DNA of 41,450 nt, from NCBI GenBank assembly GCA_003576975.1, contig QEVD01000006.1, positions 1 through 41,450 on the forward strand, read 5' to 3'. The notes under the pieces were generated by a model, which saw only the letters and a list, made by a program, of their open reading frames with translations, was not told the DNA's origin and did no database searches. Source of the DNA: Candidatus Zhuqueibacterota bacterium (GTDB lineage Bacteria > Zhuqueibacterota > Zhuqueibacteria > Zhuqueibacterales > Zhuqueibacteraceae). The position numbers and the translations under genes are program-made. Positions 15,193 through 23,061 of the stretch are shown piece after piece. The first letter of the stretch is position 1. Each line of letters opens with the position of its first letter.

Positions 15193-17280
15193 TCAATCGT
15201 CGATTTTCAAATAAATTTCAAAAGCCACTTTGCCGTCTTCCATGGTGACGACTTGGTGTCCACCGGTGGAGCCGGCCTTGATTTTTTTTAACCCCATGTA
15301 GTTGAACAGCGCCATGTAGCCTGCCGGAATCACCTCGGCCGGCTCGCCGCTCACTTTGGTATAGAGATATTCATCGCCTTGCTTCATTCTGTAAATAAAA
15401 TATGGCGGGCTTACCTCCACCTCTTGCTCTACAACAACGCCTTGCAAGCTGCGGTGTCCGCCGGGCTTGGGGGTGTTGGGATCATCGAAATAAACGCCCA
15501 ACACGTGGTATTGGCGAAACGGAATTTTGTTCGCCTCGAGATGGGTTTGCACTTCGGTGATGTACTTTGGCGCTTCGGCATAGGAGCCGAAAAATTCCTT
15601 GCAAACTGCGGCCAAATCGCGGTCAAGCGTGAGGCGTTTGACTTCCGGCAAATGATTCATGTCGATTCCTTTCTGTTGGCGGGCGCCGGCATTGTGGGCG
15701 ACCCATTCAAAAAACAATTCCTGCAAACGTTCATTTGAAGACGCCTGGTGCAGCATGAACATCTCACGGGGAAAAACCTCGGCGTAAACCGCAGGTTTTT
15801 CCGTTTTCAGCCATTTTACAAAATCATCGAAGACTTCCATGCGCCGTTTTTTAAGCGAAGGCGCTTCCTGCCAAGTCGCCGTAACGATCTTGCCGTCATG
15901 CAGCACAAACGTGCCCTCCCCCTCCATTTCATACAAGCCGACGACTTCAAATTTATTGCTGCGAAAAGCGCCGTGAAAGCTGACGGTGTCTCCGGCGACT
16001 CTGACATTGTCATAATGAAACTTCGCGCTGTAGACAAAATTAGCGCGATAATACTGCGCCAGATTTTCTTTATAGATTGCCGAAAGCGGCGCGCCGGTGT
16101 GATCGACCTCGATCAGCGCGGCAGCGTCATCATACAAATCGAGTAAGCGCGTCAAATCCTGCTGTTCATAAGCCGTTTGAAAACGCCACAAGATGTCGCT
16201 GGTGGCCTCAGAATTCTTGGCGCTCGTGAGCAGCGTACAACTCGCCAACAACGCCAGCCCGGCGGCGAGAGGCGCAGCGAAACGTCCAGGCGATGCCTGG
16301 CTGAGGCGGCGGATACGGCGCTTCATGTAATTGCGATCTTCCAGAATGCCCACGGTTCCGGGAATCGGATCGAGCCTGGCGGCCAGCTCCAGCACTTTGA
16401 TAATCGTGAAGCCATAGGCTTTGCGCTCGCGCGGCGGCGAGGTTGAGAGCGCGAGATCGTCGCACGCAATTTCGAGATCGGAGCGCATGCGATTGAATGC
16501 CAGCCAGAGAACCGGATTGAACCAATAAATGATTTGCGTAAACGTGATCAACCAGCTCACAAATACATCTTTGCGTTTGATATGCGCCAATTCATGCAGA
16601 AAAACATGGCGCAGCTCATTCTCGTTCAGCGCGTCGAGCATGCGCTGCGGTAAAAGCAGGCGCGGCCGCAGATAGCCCAGCAGAGCCGGGCTTTGCGCAT
16701 TTTCGTCGGTAATGATATTGATGGGCAGATAGACCTGCAATTCGCTTTTACAATCTTCGAGCAAATTGAGCAGGCGCGGATCAACCAGGGGACGGAGTTT
16801 GCGCGCGCGGCGCCACAGGCGCACATTCAACAACAAGGCGCGCATGCAAAGCAGAAGGACACCAAGCAGCCAAAGGCCGCACAAAACCGCCGCGGCATGC
16901 CGCTGCAACAAGTTTAGCGGAGACAACGGCGGCGCGGCCATCGACACGGCGGTTTCTTGAAAATCCGTAATGCCATGGCCTGGCATTGCCGCACGAGGCA
17001 AGCCTTCCGCCGCTATTTCTTTCTCTCCAAAAATTCTCAGCCGTTCGAACGTGAGATAACTAAAAATGCTGAAACGGCTGTCGGGCGTGACCGGCAGCAG
17101 CAATTTGACCAGCAACAACAACCACAGCGCAGAGGCCCATTTCGGCGAGAGCTGATTGCGAAACAGCCGCTGGAGGGTGAAGATCATCGCCGCCAGCAGC
17201 GAGGCTTGCCAGGAGTTGTGCAGCAGCCACGCGCCCGCGGCTTCAACGTTTGCGAGAAGATTTACCATTGCCGGTGCCAC
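15193..17280 (-). CDS. BlaR1-type M56 membrane peptidase with NTF2-like and GyrI-like C-terminal domains
   Basis: This 695-residue protein has transmembrane segments at ~21-38, 48-64, 128-150 and 335-352. Between the third and fourth lies the M56 zinc-peptidase domain with intact HELAH (H229, E230, H233), then FNPVLWLAFNRMRSDLEIACDDLAL. In BlaR1/MecR1 the C-terminus is a penicillin-binding sensor. Here it is replaced by an NTF2/SnoaL-like segment (~357-480) and a GyrI/effector-binding-like domain (~541-693: VLGVYFDDPNTPKPGGHRS, IPAGYMALFNYMG). The start is GTG 17280 preceded by GAGGAAA, overlapping blaI by 38 nt. By analogy it senses a signal outside the membrane and cleaves BlaI to relieve repression. 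The ligand is unlikely to be a beta-lactam, because no SxxK/SxN/KTG set is present. Domain calls beyond M56 are by eye. Confidence 0.85.
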   Translation of the reverse strand: MAPAMVNLLANVEAAGAWLLHNSWQASLLAAMIFTLQRLFRNQLSPKWASALWLLLLVKLLLPVTPDSRFSIFSYLTFERLRIFGEKEIAAEGLPRAAMPGHGITDFQETAVSMAAPPLSPLNLLQRHAAAVLCGLWLLGVLLLCMRALLLNVRLWRRARKLRPLVDPRLLNLLEDCKSELQVYLPINIITDENAQSPALLGYLRPRLLLPQRMLDALNENELRHVFLHELAHIKRKDVFVSWLITFTQIIYWFNPVLWLAFNRMRSDLEIACDDLALSTSPPRERKAYGFTIIKVLELAARLDPIPGTVGILEDRNYMKRRIRRLSQASPGRFAAPLAAGLALLASCTLLTSAKNSEATSDILWRFQTAYEQQDLTRLLDLYDDAAALIEVDHTGAPLSAIYKENLAQYYRANFVYSAKFHYDNVRVAGDTVSFHGAFRSNKFEVVGLYEMEGEGTFVLHDGKIVTATWQEAPSLKKRRMEVFDDFVKWLKTEKPAVYAEVFPREMFMLHQASSNERLQELFFEWVAHNAGARQQKGIDMNHLPEVKRLTLDRDLAAVCKEFFGSYAEAPKYITEVQTHLEANKIPFRQYHVLGVYFDDPNTPKPGGHRSLQGVVVEQEVEVSPPYFIYRMKQGDEYLYTKVSGEPAEVIPAGYMALFNYMGLKKIKAGSTGGHQVVTMEDGKVAFEIYLKIDD

Positions 17281-17653
17281 CGGTTTTTTCCTCGAGAATT
17301 TGTTTCAACTCGTGAATCTCGTCTGACGAAAAATGCGCATGCTTGACGAAATGCGCCAGCATGGGAAGGGCGCCGCCGTCGAACACGCGATTGATGAAGG
17401 ATTGGCTCTCCTGCTTGATCAATTCTTCTTTGGGGATATTGGGCTCGTAAAGATAGCGGTTCGCTTCCGCGGTGTAGGTCAGCGCGCCTTTGTTCACCAA
17501 GCGCGCCAGCAGGGTTTTAATTGTGCGATTGCTCCATTTCTGCCGGGCAGCAAGTTTTTCAACAATCTGCGCCGCGGAAGCCGAGGGATTGTCCCACACC
17601 ACTTTCATAACCTGCCACTCCGCTTCCGAAATTTTGGGTGTCTTTTTTTTCAT
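17243..17653 (-). CDS. BlaI/MecI-family transcriptional repressor
   Basis: The product is 136 residues from ATG 17653, which has GGAG six bases upstream; longer frames extend into the operators. It has an N-terminal winged helix typical of BlaI (ISEAEWQVMKVVWDNPSASAAQIVEKL, then TIKTLLARLVNKGALTYTAE) and a C-terminal dimerisation part (EELIKQESQSFINRVFDGGALPML, SSDEIHELKQILEE). It should bind the tandem dyads in its own promoter and be inactivated by the co-encoded BlaR1-like peptidase. The 3' end overlaps the peptidase start by 38 nt, consistent with coupled translation. Confidence 0.92.
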   Translation of the reverse strand: MKKKTPKISEAEWQVMKVVWDNPSASAAQIVEKLAARQKWSNRTIKTLLARLVNKGALTYTAEANRYLYEPNIPKEELIKQESQSFINRVFDGGALPMLAHFVKHAHFSSDEIHELKQILEEKTGGTGNGKSSRKR

Positions 17654-17663
17654 GGCGAACTCC

Positions 17664-17687
17664 ATATGACTACAAGTGTAGTCATAT
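17664..17687. promoter_or_regulatory. BlaI operator 1 (perfect dyad)
   Basis: ATATGACTAC (17664-17673) and GTAGTCATAT (17678-17687) form ten-base perfect arms around AAGT. The centre TACAAGTGTA fits the TACA-nn-TGTA core of BlaI/MecI operators. It covers the region from just downstream of the blaI -10 to the -10 itself, where a bound dimer would block initiation. Confidence 0.85.
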
Positions 17688-17713
17688 ATACTACACACGT
17701 AGTCAAATGTCAA
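17685..17713 (-). promoter_or_regulatory. blaI promoter
   Basis: On the minus strand TTGACA (17713-17708) is a consensus -35, followed by 17 bp and TATATA (17690-17685) as -10. It is overlapped by both BlaI dyads, indicating autorepression of the whole blaI-blaR1-DUF1801 unit. Confidence 0.8.
17690..17703. promoter_or_regulatory. BlaI operator 2
   Basis: ACTAC (17690-17694) and GTAGT (17699-17703) flank ACAC. The core TACACACGTA has one mismatch to TACA-nn-TGTA. Its centre is 21 bp (two helical turns) from operator 1, and it occupies the spacer between the -35 and -10 of the blaI promoter. Confidence 0.75.
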
Positions 17714-17735
17714 GAACTTTTTGACGAGAAGGCAT

Positions 17736-17764
17736 TTGACAAACGAGGGTTGTTTTCGTATCTT
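17736..17764 (+). promoter_or_regulatory. Promoter for E2 acyltransferase gene
   Basis: TTGACA (17736-17741), a 17-bp spacer and TATCTT (17759-17764), 66 bp before the E2 start codon. It is divergent from the blaI promoter. The two -35 elements are 23 bp apart and lie upstream of the dyads, so BlaI need not control this gene. Confidence 0.7.
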
Positions 17765-17829
17765 CCCACCGGTTCTTTCGTTATTCAATCGCTTTCTCCA
17801 TATCTCATTCAATCGCAAAAGGGCTTCTC

Positions 17830-19149
17830 ATGGCACAGATCGACATGGTCATGCCGCAAATGGGCGAGAGCATCGCCGAAGGCACGATCCTTAAATGGCT
17901 CAAGAGCGTGGGCGACAAAATCGAACGCGACGAGACCATTCTCGAAATCAGCACGGATAAAGTAGACTCTGAAATTCCCGCGCCGGCCACGGGCGTCATC
18001 GCCAAAATTTTAGTAGAAGAGGGCAAGACCGTCGGCGTTGGAACACCAATCGCGGTGATTGAAACTGACGCTGCTGCGAGCGGCAATGGCAAGGCTGAAA
18101 AAACGGAAGCGCAGAAACCTGCGGAACAAGCTGTGGCACCGGCTCCGGCTGCACCGGAAGCAAAGCCGGCAGCGCCGGCTGAAAGTGGCGGCGAAGTGGC
18201 GCGCGAAGGCAAACGTTTTTACTCGCCATTGGTGCGCGAAATTGCCAAGCAAGAAAACATCTCCATGGCCGAATTAGAGGCTGTGCCCGGCACCGGCGAA
18301 AACGGCCGCGTGACGAAAAAAGATATTCTCGCCTACGTCGAACAACGCCAGGGCAAACCTGCGGCGCCAGCAAAGCCAACGCCAGCTCCAGCACCGGTAG
18401 CAGCGCCAACGTCGACAGCCCCTGCCGCTCCGCCTGCAGCCCCGGTCGTTTACGCGCAAGATCGCGTGGAAATCGTGCCCATGGACAACATGCGCCGCCG
18501 CATCGCGGAACACATGGTGATGAGCAAGCAAACCTCGCCGCATGTGTATTCGGTTTCCATGTGCGACATGACGAAGATCGTGAATTATCGCGAGCGCGCC
18601 AAAAATAAATTCGAGCAAAACGAGGGCACGAAGCTGACGTACACACCGTTCTTTATCGATGCCGTCGTGCGGGCGATCAAAGACTTTCCGCTAATCAACT
18701 CCAGCATCGAGGGCAGCAACGTTCTTGTTAAAAAATTCATCAACATTGGCATCGCCGTGGCATTGGAGAACGGCTTGATCGTTCCGGTCATCAAAAGCGC
18801 GGATGCCCTCAATCTCGTGGGCTTGGCGCGTGCCACGAACGATCTTGCCAATCGCGCGCGCAGCAAGCAACTCAAGCCGGACGAAGTGCAGGGCGGCACC
18901 TTCAGCATCACCAACATGGGCAGCTTCGGCAACTTGTTCGGCATCCCGGTGATCAACCAGCCGCAAGTCGCCATTCTCGGCATTGGCGCGATTCGCAAAA
19001 CGCCGGTGGTCATCGGCGAGGGCATCGCCATTCGCGACATGGTTTATCTCTCGCTCTCGTATGATCATCGCATCATCGACGGCGCCTACGGCGGGCAATT
19101 CTTGCAGCGGGTGGTGGAGAATTTGGAAGCGTTTGAATCGGGCAAGTAG
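17830..19149 (+). CDS. Dihydrolipoamide acyltransferase, E2 component of a 2-oxo acid dehydrogenase
   Basis: This 439-residue protein has an N-terminal lipoyl domain with lipoyl-lysine K44 (EISTDKVDSEIPA) and a flexible Ala/Pro linker. A peripheral-subunit-binding domain follows (~131-172, YSPLVREIAKQENISMAELEAV then GRVTKKDILAYV), then a second Ala/Pro linker. The catalytic acyltransferase domain (~208-439) has the active-site YDHRIIDG (H413, D417). It transfers acyl groups from the E1 thiamine intermediate to CoA. Pyruvate, 2-oxoglutarate and branched-chain versions cannot be told apart by eye, and no E1 or E3 gene is in the window. Lipoyl synthase, needed to make its cofactor, lies 0.5 kb downstream on the same strand. 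Weak SD (AAGGG). Confidence 0.93.
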   Translation: MAQIDMVMPQMGESIAEGTILKWLKSVGDKIERDETILEISTDKVDSEIPAPATGVIAKILVEEGKTVGVGTPIAVIETDAAASGNGKAEKTEAQKPAEQAVAPAPAAPEAKPAAPAESGGEVAREGKRFYSPLVREIAKQENISMAELEAVPGTGENGRVTKKDILAYVEQRQGKPAAPAKPTPAPAPVAAPTSTAPAAPPAAPVVYAQDRVEIVPMDNMRRRIAEHMVMSKQTSPHVYSVSMCDMTKIVNYRERAKNKFEQNEGTKLTYTPFFIDAVVRAIKDFPLINSSIEGSNVLVKKFINIGIAVALENGLIVPVIKSADALNLVGLARATNDLANRARSKQLKPDEVQGGTFSITNMGSFGNLFGIPVINQPQVAILGIGAIRKTPVVIGEGIAIRDMVYLSLSYDHRIIDGAYGGQFLQRVVENLEAFESGK

Positions 19150-19185
19150 TATTTGTCAAACAAAATCCTATCGGACAGGTTCAAT

Positions 19186-19377
19186 ATGATTACATCGAAT
19201 GCACAATTCGTGGTAGACGCGAAGGGAAAAAAGCGTGGCGTTCTTCTATCTGTGAAGCATTACCAAAAGTTGATGGAGGATTTGCACGACTTGGCGGTAA
19301 TAGCCGAGCGGCGTAACGAAAAACCGGTTTCGTTGCTGGAAATGAAACGCCGTTTGCAAAAAGATGGCATCTTATAA
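19186..19377 (+). CDS. Type II antitoxin, Phd/YefM/RelB-like
   Basis: The product is 63 residues from ATG 19186; a TTG start at 19153 would add 11 residues. The N-terminal half (ITSNAQFVVDAKGKKRGVLLSVKHYQKLMEDL) fits a Phd/YefM-like DNA-binding part. The C-terminal part ([21 protein letters not shown]) is the charged, probably disordered toxin-neutralising tail. It overlaps the toxin start by 14 nt, the usual coupling in such modules. It is expected to bind the toxin and repress its own operon. Confidence 0.8.
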   Translation: MITSNAQFVVDAKGKKRGVLLSVKHYQKLMEDLHDLAVIAERRNEKPVSLLEMKRRLQKDGIL

Positions 19378-19633
19378 AATTGTACTCAAGCCGTCGGTTG
19401 AGAAAGATTTGCGTTTTCTTCCCAGATCTTTAGTTAAGCGCGCCCTGGCCGAGGTTGAGGCCTTGCAAGATGATCCTTTGCCGCGCCAGGCCAGCAAGCT
19501 ACAAGGGGGAGAAAATTTATACCGGATTCGTGTTGGGGATTATCGCATCATCTACTGTGTTGATCACAGCATGAAGCAGATACTTGTGCATTATATTCGA
19601 CATCGCCGTGAAGCTTATCGCAAAAAACATTGA
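19364..19633 (+). CDS. RelE/ParE-family toxin
   Basis: This 89-residue basic protein has the RelE/ParE fold. An N-terminal strand leads to helices ([31 protein letters not shown]), then the core [15 protein letters not shown] and a C-terminal [19 protein letters not shown] and H residues positioned as in ribosome-dependent mRNA interferases ([16 protein letters not shown]) favour RelE-type activity over ParE gyrase poisoning (inference). The stop at 19633 is ~50 nt before lipA. The pair is inserted between two lipoate-related genes, as expected of a mobile module. Confidence 0.88.
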   Translation: MASYKIVLKPSVEKDLRFLPRSLVKRALAEVEALQDDPLPRQASKLQGGENLYRIRVGDYRIIYCVDHSMKQILVHYIRHRREAYRKKH

Positions 19634-19683
19634 GCGCCAAAACGAATGATAGAATCCATAAACAGGAACTTGATTGCCGAATA

Positions 19684-20589
19684 ATGAGCCTCGCTCTTCC
19701 CGTACTCGAACAACAACCGTCTTCATCTTTGCGCGTCGTGCGCCGGCCGGAATGGCTCAAAGTCAAAATTCCCGGCGGCGAGGGCTACCACGAGATCAAG
19801 CGCCTGGTCGATCAATCGCGTTTACACACCGTGTGTGAAGAAGCGCGCTGTCCGAACATTGCGGAATGCTGGAGCCGGCGCAGCGCGACGTTCATGATTC
19901 TCGGCGACGTGTGCACGCGCAGTTGCGGCTTTTGCGCGGTGAAAACCGGCCGCCCGGTTTGGCTGGATGAAGACGAGCCGCGGCGCGTGGCCGATGCCGT
20001 GGCCACGCTCAATCTGCGCCATGCCGTGATCACCTCAGTGAATCGCGATGAGCTGCCGGACGGCGGCGCTGCCATTTTCGCGGCTACCATTCGCGCGATT
20101 CGCACGCAACTGCCGGCGTGCAGCATCGAAGTGTTGATCCCCGACTTCAAGGGCAATGAGGCGGCGCTGCGCACCGTGCTGGAAGCACAGCCGCAGATTC
20201 TCAATCACAACGTCGAAACCATCGCACGATTGTATCGTCGCGTGCGGCCGCAGGCAAATTATCGCCAGTCACTCGAGCTTTTGGAACGCGCAAAGAAGTT
20301 TGGGGCAGTGACGAAATCCGGCTTTATGCTCGGCCTGGGCGAGACGATCACGGAAGCCAAAGATTTGCTGAACGATTTGCAGATGACGGGACTCGACATT
20401 GCCACGATCGGGCAATACCTACAGCCGACGCCGGAACACTTGCCGGTCGAACGCTTTGTCACGCCCGCCGAGTTTCAAGAGCTGAAAGAACACGGTTTGG
20501 CGATCGGCATTCGCCACGTCGAATCCGGGCCATTGGTGCGCAGTTCGTATCATGCCGATGAACAAGCGGAGCCGTTGATGAAACGCTAA
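19684..20589 (+). CDS. lipA: Lipoyl synthase
   Basis: The product is about 301 residues from ATG 19684; a TTG at 19630 would overlap the toxin stop. The auxiliary-cluster motif [12 protein letters not shown] and the radical-SAM motif CTRSCGFC are both intact, followed by family segments [47 protein letters not shown] and [10 protein letters not shown]. The C-terminal Ser of the conserved RSSYHA provides the remaining auxiliary-cluster ligand. It inserts two sulfurs into protein-bound octanoate to make lipoate, the cofactor of the E2 encoded upstream. Confidence 0.96.
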   Translation: MSLALPVLEQQPSSSLRVVRRPEWLKVKIPGGEGYHEIKRLVDQSRLHTVCEEARCPNIAECWSRRSATFMILGDVCTRSCGFCAVKTGRPVWLDEDEPRRVADAVATLNLRHAVITSVNRDELPDGGAAIFAATIRAIRTQLPACSIEVLIPDFKGNEAALRTVLEAQPQILNHNVETIARLYRRVRPQANYRQSLELLERAKKFGAVTKSGFMLGLGETITEAKDLLNDLQMTGLDIATIGQYLQPTPEHLPVERFVTPAEFQELKEHGLAIGIRHVESGPLVRSSYHADEQAEPLMKR

Positions 20590-20624
20590 ATCCATCGCAA
20601 CTTTAATCAGAGAGGGGTGCTGCC

Positions 20625-21209
20625 ATGTCTGAGCGAAAAGTGGAATTCAGCGGGACGATGCAAAACACGGTTAGCGAGACAACCCAAAGCAAGTTCTCCG
20701 GATCGGGGAAATTAAGTGGGCCGCCGTTTCGAGTGTCCGTAGGAACAATAGCAAAAACCGTCGTGATTGCAATTCCAATATCAATTACTTTCAGTCTGTT
20801 TACGCTCAAAATGCTTGATAGTCTGAATATTCATCTATTCGATGGTTTGTCATTAAATCCTCCGATTGAAAGCCCACCTTCAGATATACCACCTCAAGAT
20901 TTTAAGCCAGATGTTACGAAGCAAGAACGGGAACACGCGCCTCAAGATGATTTATTGGAAAGCCGGGCCCTGCCCATAAATGATGGCTACTCCGTGATCG
21001 TTAAAACTTTTGATAAACAAAAAGACGCGATGGGCTTTGCCTCCAAGGTTCGGCAAAAAAGAATTAATGCCAACTACTTCGCTCAAGAAGCGAAGTACCA
21101 TGTCTATGTGGGCCCGTTTTATGCGAAGCGCAGCGCCGTGTCTGCGCTAAACGCTGTGCATCAGGCGGGCTTTACTGAAGCCTATCTTCAACCTCCGTAT
21201 AGTCGATAA
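20625..21209 (+). CDS. Single-pass membrane protein with C-terminal SPOR-like domain
   Basis: The product is 194 residues; the ATG is preceded by GAGAGGGG. A polar N-terminus of ~40 residues is cytoplasmic. One transmembrane helix follows (IAKTVVIAIPISITFSLFTL, ~43-62), then a Pro/Asp-rich linker (~75-110). The C-terminal ~70-residue segment is SPOR-like (YSVIVKTFDKQKDAMGFASKVR, then YHVYVGPFYAKRSAVSALNAV). SPOR domains bind denuded peptidoglycan glycan at division septa, so an envelope role is likely. It lies alone after lipA, with no division genes adjacent. Confidence 0.75.
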   Translation: MSERKVEFSGTMQNTVSETTQSKFSGSGKLSGPPFRVSVGTIAKTVVIAIPISITFSLFTLKMLDSLNIHLFDGLSLNPPIESPPSDIPPQDFKPDVTKQEREHAPQDDLLESRALPINDGYSVIVKTFDKQKDAMGFASKVRQKRINANYFAQEAKYHVYVGPFYAKRSAVSALNAVHQAGFTEAYLQPPYSR

Positions 21210-21519
21210 CAACATCATTCCAAGTGGCGATGCGTTCACCATAAAATCACGTCAGGCTCATTCACCATATTCTTCCCACCTTCAAAATCCTGGAATGATT
21301 TGCTCTCAAATGCGGTTAAAACGCGCGCAGTAACAGTGGGGAACTGTTTCAAGAAAAACGTATTTTGGGCTTGAATGAAATCATAATTTTGACGATCTTT
21401 ACCGCCGTTTTGCGTTATGCTGGTGATGGATGGAAAGGAGCTCGTCACGCGCGGTTTTGCCCCGCTCCACACAATTCACTTCAACAAACGATTCAGAAAA
21501 TATTGGTAAGGAGGGTAAA
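21210..21519. other. Intergenic region (310 bp)
   Basis: No supported gene. A 78-codon minus-strand frame (21236-21472) has no ribosome site and no recognisable domain. The right end carries SD AAGGAGG for the fatty-acid hydroxylase gene. Its promoter must lie in this stretch, but no convincing -35/-10 pair stands out. Confidence 0.6.
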
Positions 21520-22185
21520 ATGGCCAAACGTTTTGTTTCAAACAAAGATGAAACAGCGCGTTTATTTGAGAACGACTTTCTCGAAAAGTTCACCCACGTT
21601 CACTTCACGGTGCCGCTGTTTATTTATGTTCCGGTTATTCTTTTCCTGCTTTATCATACCGCTGCCAAGCTTCCGATCACAATGGCGGCGGCGGCGGGCA
21701 TGTTTGTTTTTGGATTTTTTGCCTGGACCTTGACCGAATATGTGTTGCATCGTTTCGTTTTTCATTATGAGCCGAAAACCAAGCTCGGGCGCGACATTCA
21801 CTTTCTCTTTCACGGCATTCATCACGATTATCCCAATGATTCCACGCGCCTCGTCATGCCGCCGGTAGTGAGCATTCCGTTGGCGTTTTTATTTGGCAGC
21901 TTATTTTGGCTTGTATTCGGCCCGAATTATTTTCCGACCATGTTTGCCGGTTATCTGGTGGGCTACTTGTGCTATGACATGATTCATTATGCCACCCATC
22001 ACTTCTCGCTGAAAAGCCGCGCCGGTTTGTGGTTGCGGCAGCATCATATGCGGCACCATTTTCAAAATGAAGATCGCGGCTACGGCGTCAGCACGCCGCT
22101 GTGGGATTATGTCTTTGGCACGATGCCCGACGAGAAACAAAAAACGCCTGCCACAAAATCAGGTTTTTCGGAAAGCTTGAATTGA
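21520..22185 (+). CDS. Fatty acid hydroxylase superfamily membrane protein (fatty-acid 2-hydroxylase-like)
   Basis: The product is 221 residues from ATG 21520 (SD AAGGAGG). Hydrophobic helices alternate with histidine boxes: HRFVFH, HGIHHD, HYATHHF and HHMRHHF. This layout matches di-iron hydroxylases of the sterol desaturase / Scs7 fatty-acid 2-hydroxylase family. The likely reaction is alpha-hydroxylation of an acyl chain in a membrane lipid, possibly a sphingolipid or lipid A. The stop is one base before the mlaE start, so the gene is the first of a four-gene operon with an MCE lipid transporter. No serine palmitoyltransferase gene is in the window. Confidence 0.88.
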   Translation: MAKRFVSNKDETARLFENDFLEKFTHVHFTVPLFIYVPVILFLLYHTAAKLPITMAAAAGMFVFGFFAWTLTEYVLHRFVFHYEPKTKLGRDIHFLFHGIHHDYPNDSTRLVMPPVVSIPLAFLFGSLFWLVFGPNYFPTMFAGYLVGYLCYDMIHYATHHFSLKSRAGLWLRQHHMRHHFQNEDRGYGVSTPLWDYVFGTMPDEKQKTPATKSGFSESLN

Positions 22186-22186
22186 T

Positions 22187-22960
22187 ATGATTAATTTGTT
22201 CAGGAAAGTCGGCGCGCTGTTTTTGAATTTTTTGTTTCACGTCGGCAGCTTCGGAAAATTGATGTATCGTACCATTATTTCATTTGCCGACGCGCGCACT
22301 TGGGCCGGCCTGGTCGTCGAGCAAATGATGAAGATCGGCGTCCAGTCGCTGCCTGTGGTATTGTACATCTCCCTGTTTATGGGCATGGTCACCTCGCTGC
22401 AAGCCATTCACCAATTTACGCAAACGGTGCCGCTTTACATTGCCGGCACGGTGGTTCAGAAAGCCGTTCTGCAAGAGCTGGCTGCCGCGATGACAGCATT
22501 GGTTTTAGCCGGCCGCGTGGGCGCCTCGATTGCCGCTGAAATCGGCACCATGAAAGTGACGGAACAGATCGACGCGCTGGAAGCCATGGCCTTTAACCCG
22601 GTTTCTTATCTTGTCGTGCCGCGTTTAATCGCGGGTATGGTAATGTTGCCCGTCTTGGCGGCGTTTGCCGCATTCATCGCCATGGTCTCCGGTTGGCTCA
22701 CCGCGGTCTCGCTCGCCGACATTACGACGGTCGAGTTCTTTAAAGGCGCGAAGCAATACGTCAATTGGCGCGATTTTGCCCTTCCGCTTTCGAAATCCAT
22801 TTTGTTTGGCGCTTCAATAATTATGGTGGCTTGCTATCAGGGTTTTAATGCCAAGCAAGGCGCAGAAGGCGTCGGCGAAGCAGCCACCAAGGCCGCTGTC
22901 TCTGCCTGTTTGATGATTCTGACGCTGGATTTTGTAATGGCGACGGTCATTTTGACTTGA
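22187..22960 (+). CDS. mlaE: MlaE/YrbE-family ABC transporter permease
   Basis: This 257-residue inner-membrane protein has five or six helices and the MlaE signature region (VQKAVLQELAAAMTALVLAGRVGASIAAEIGTMKVTEQIDALEAMAFNP, given by its family pattern AGRVGASIAAEIG...TEQIDAL). ATG 22187 follows the hydroxylase stop by one base. With the ATPase and MCE protein downstream it forms an Mla-type complex that moves phospholipid or another lipid between the inner membrane and the periplasm. The direction of transport is not decided by sequence. Confidence 0.93.
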   Translation: MINLFRKVGALFLNFLFHVGSFGKLMYRTIISFADARTWAGLVVEQMMKIGVQSLPVVLYISLFMGMVTSLQAIHQFTQTVPLYIAGTVVQKAVLQELAAAMTALVLAGRVGASIAAEIGTMKVTEQIDALEAMAFNPVSYLVVPRLIAGMVMLPVLAAFAAFIAMVSGWLTAVSLADITTVEFFKGAKQYVNWRDFALPLSKSILFGASIIMVACYQGFNAKQGAEGVGEAATKAAVSACLMILTLDFVMATVILT

Positions 22961-23061
22961 AACATTTTACCTTCCCAAACCGCCGAGTTGCGGATGACGG
23001 CCAGCCTATCTGAAGCCCTGGCCTCTGTGAAAATCCGCGGTATTTGCGGTTAAGGCATAAG

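Noticed and set aside
15193-17653. Beta-lactam resistance operon
   Set aside because: The BlaR1-like C-terminus lacks penicillin-binding motifs and no beta-lactamase or PBP2a gene is adjacent; only the regulatory module is shared.
21236-21472. Minus-strand 78-codon frame between the SPOR gene and the hydroxylase gene
   Set aside because: No ribosome site, no motif; the region is better explained as an untranslated promoter region.
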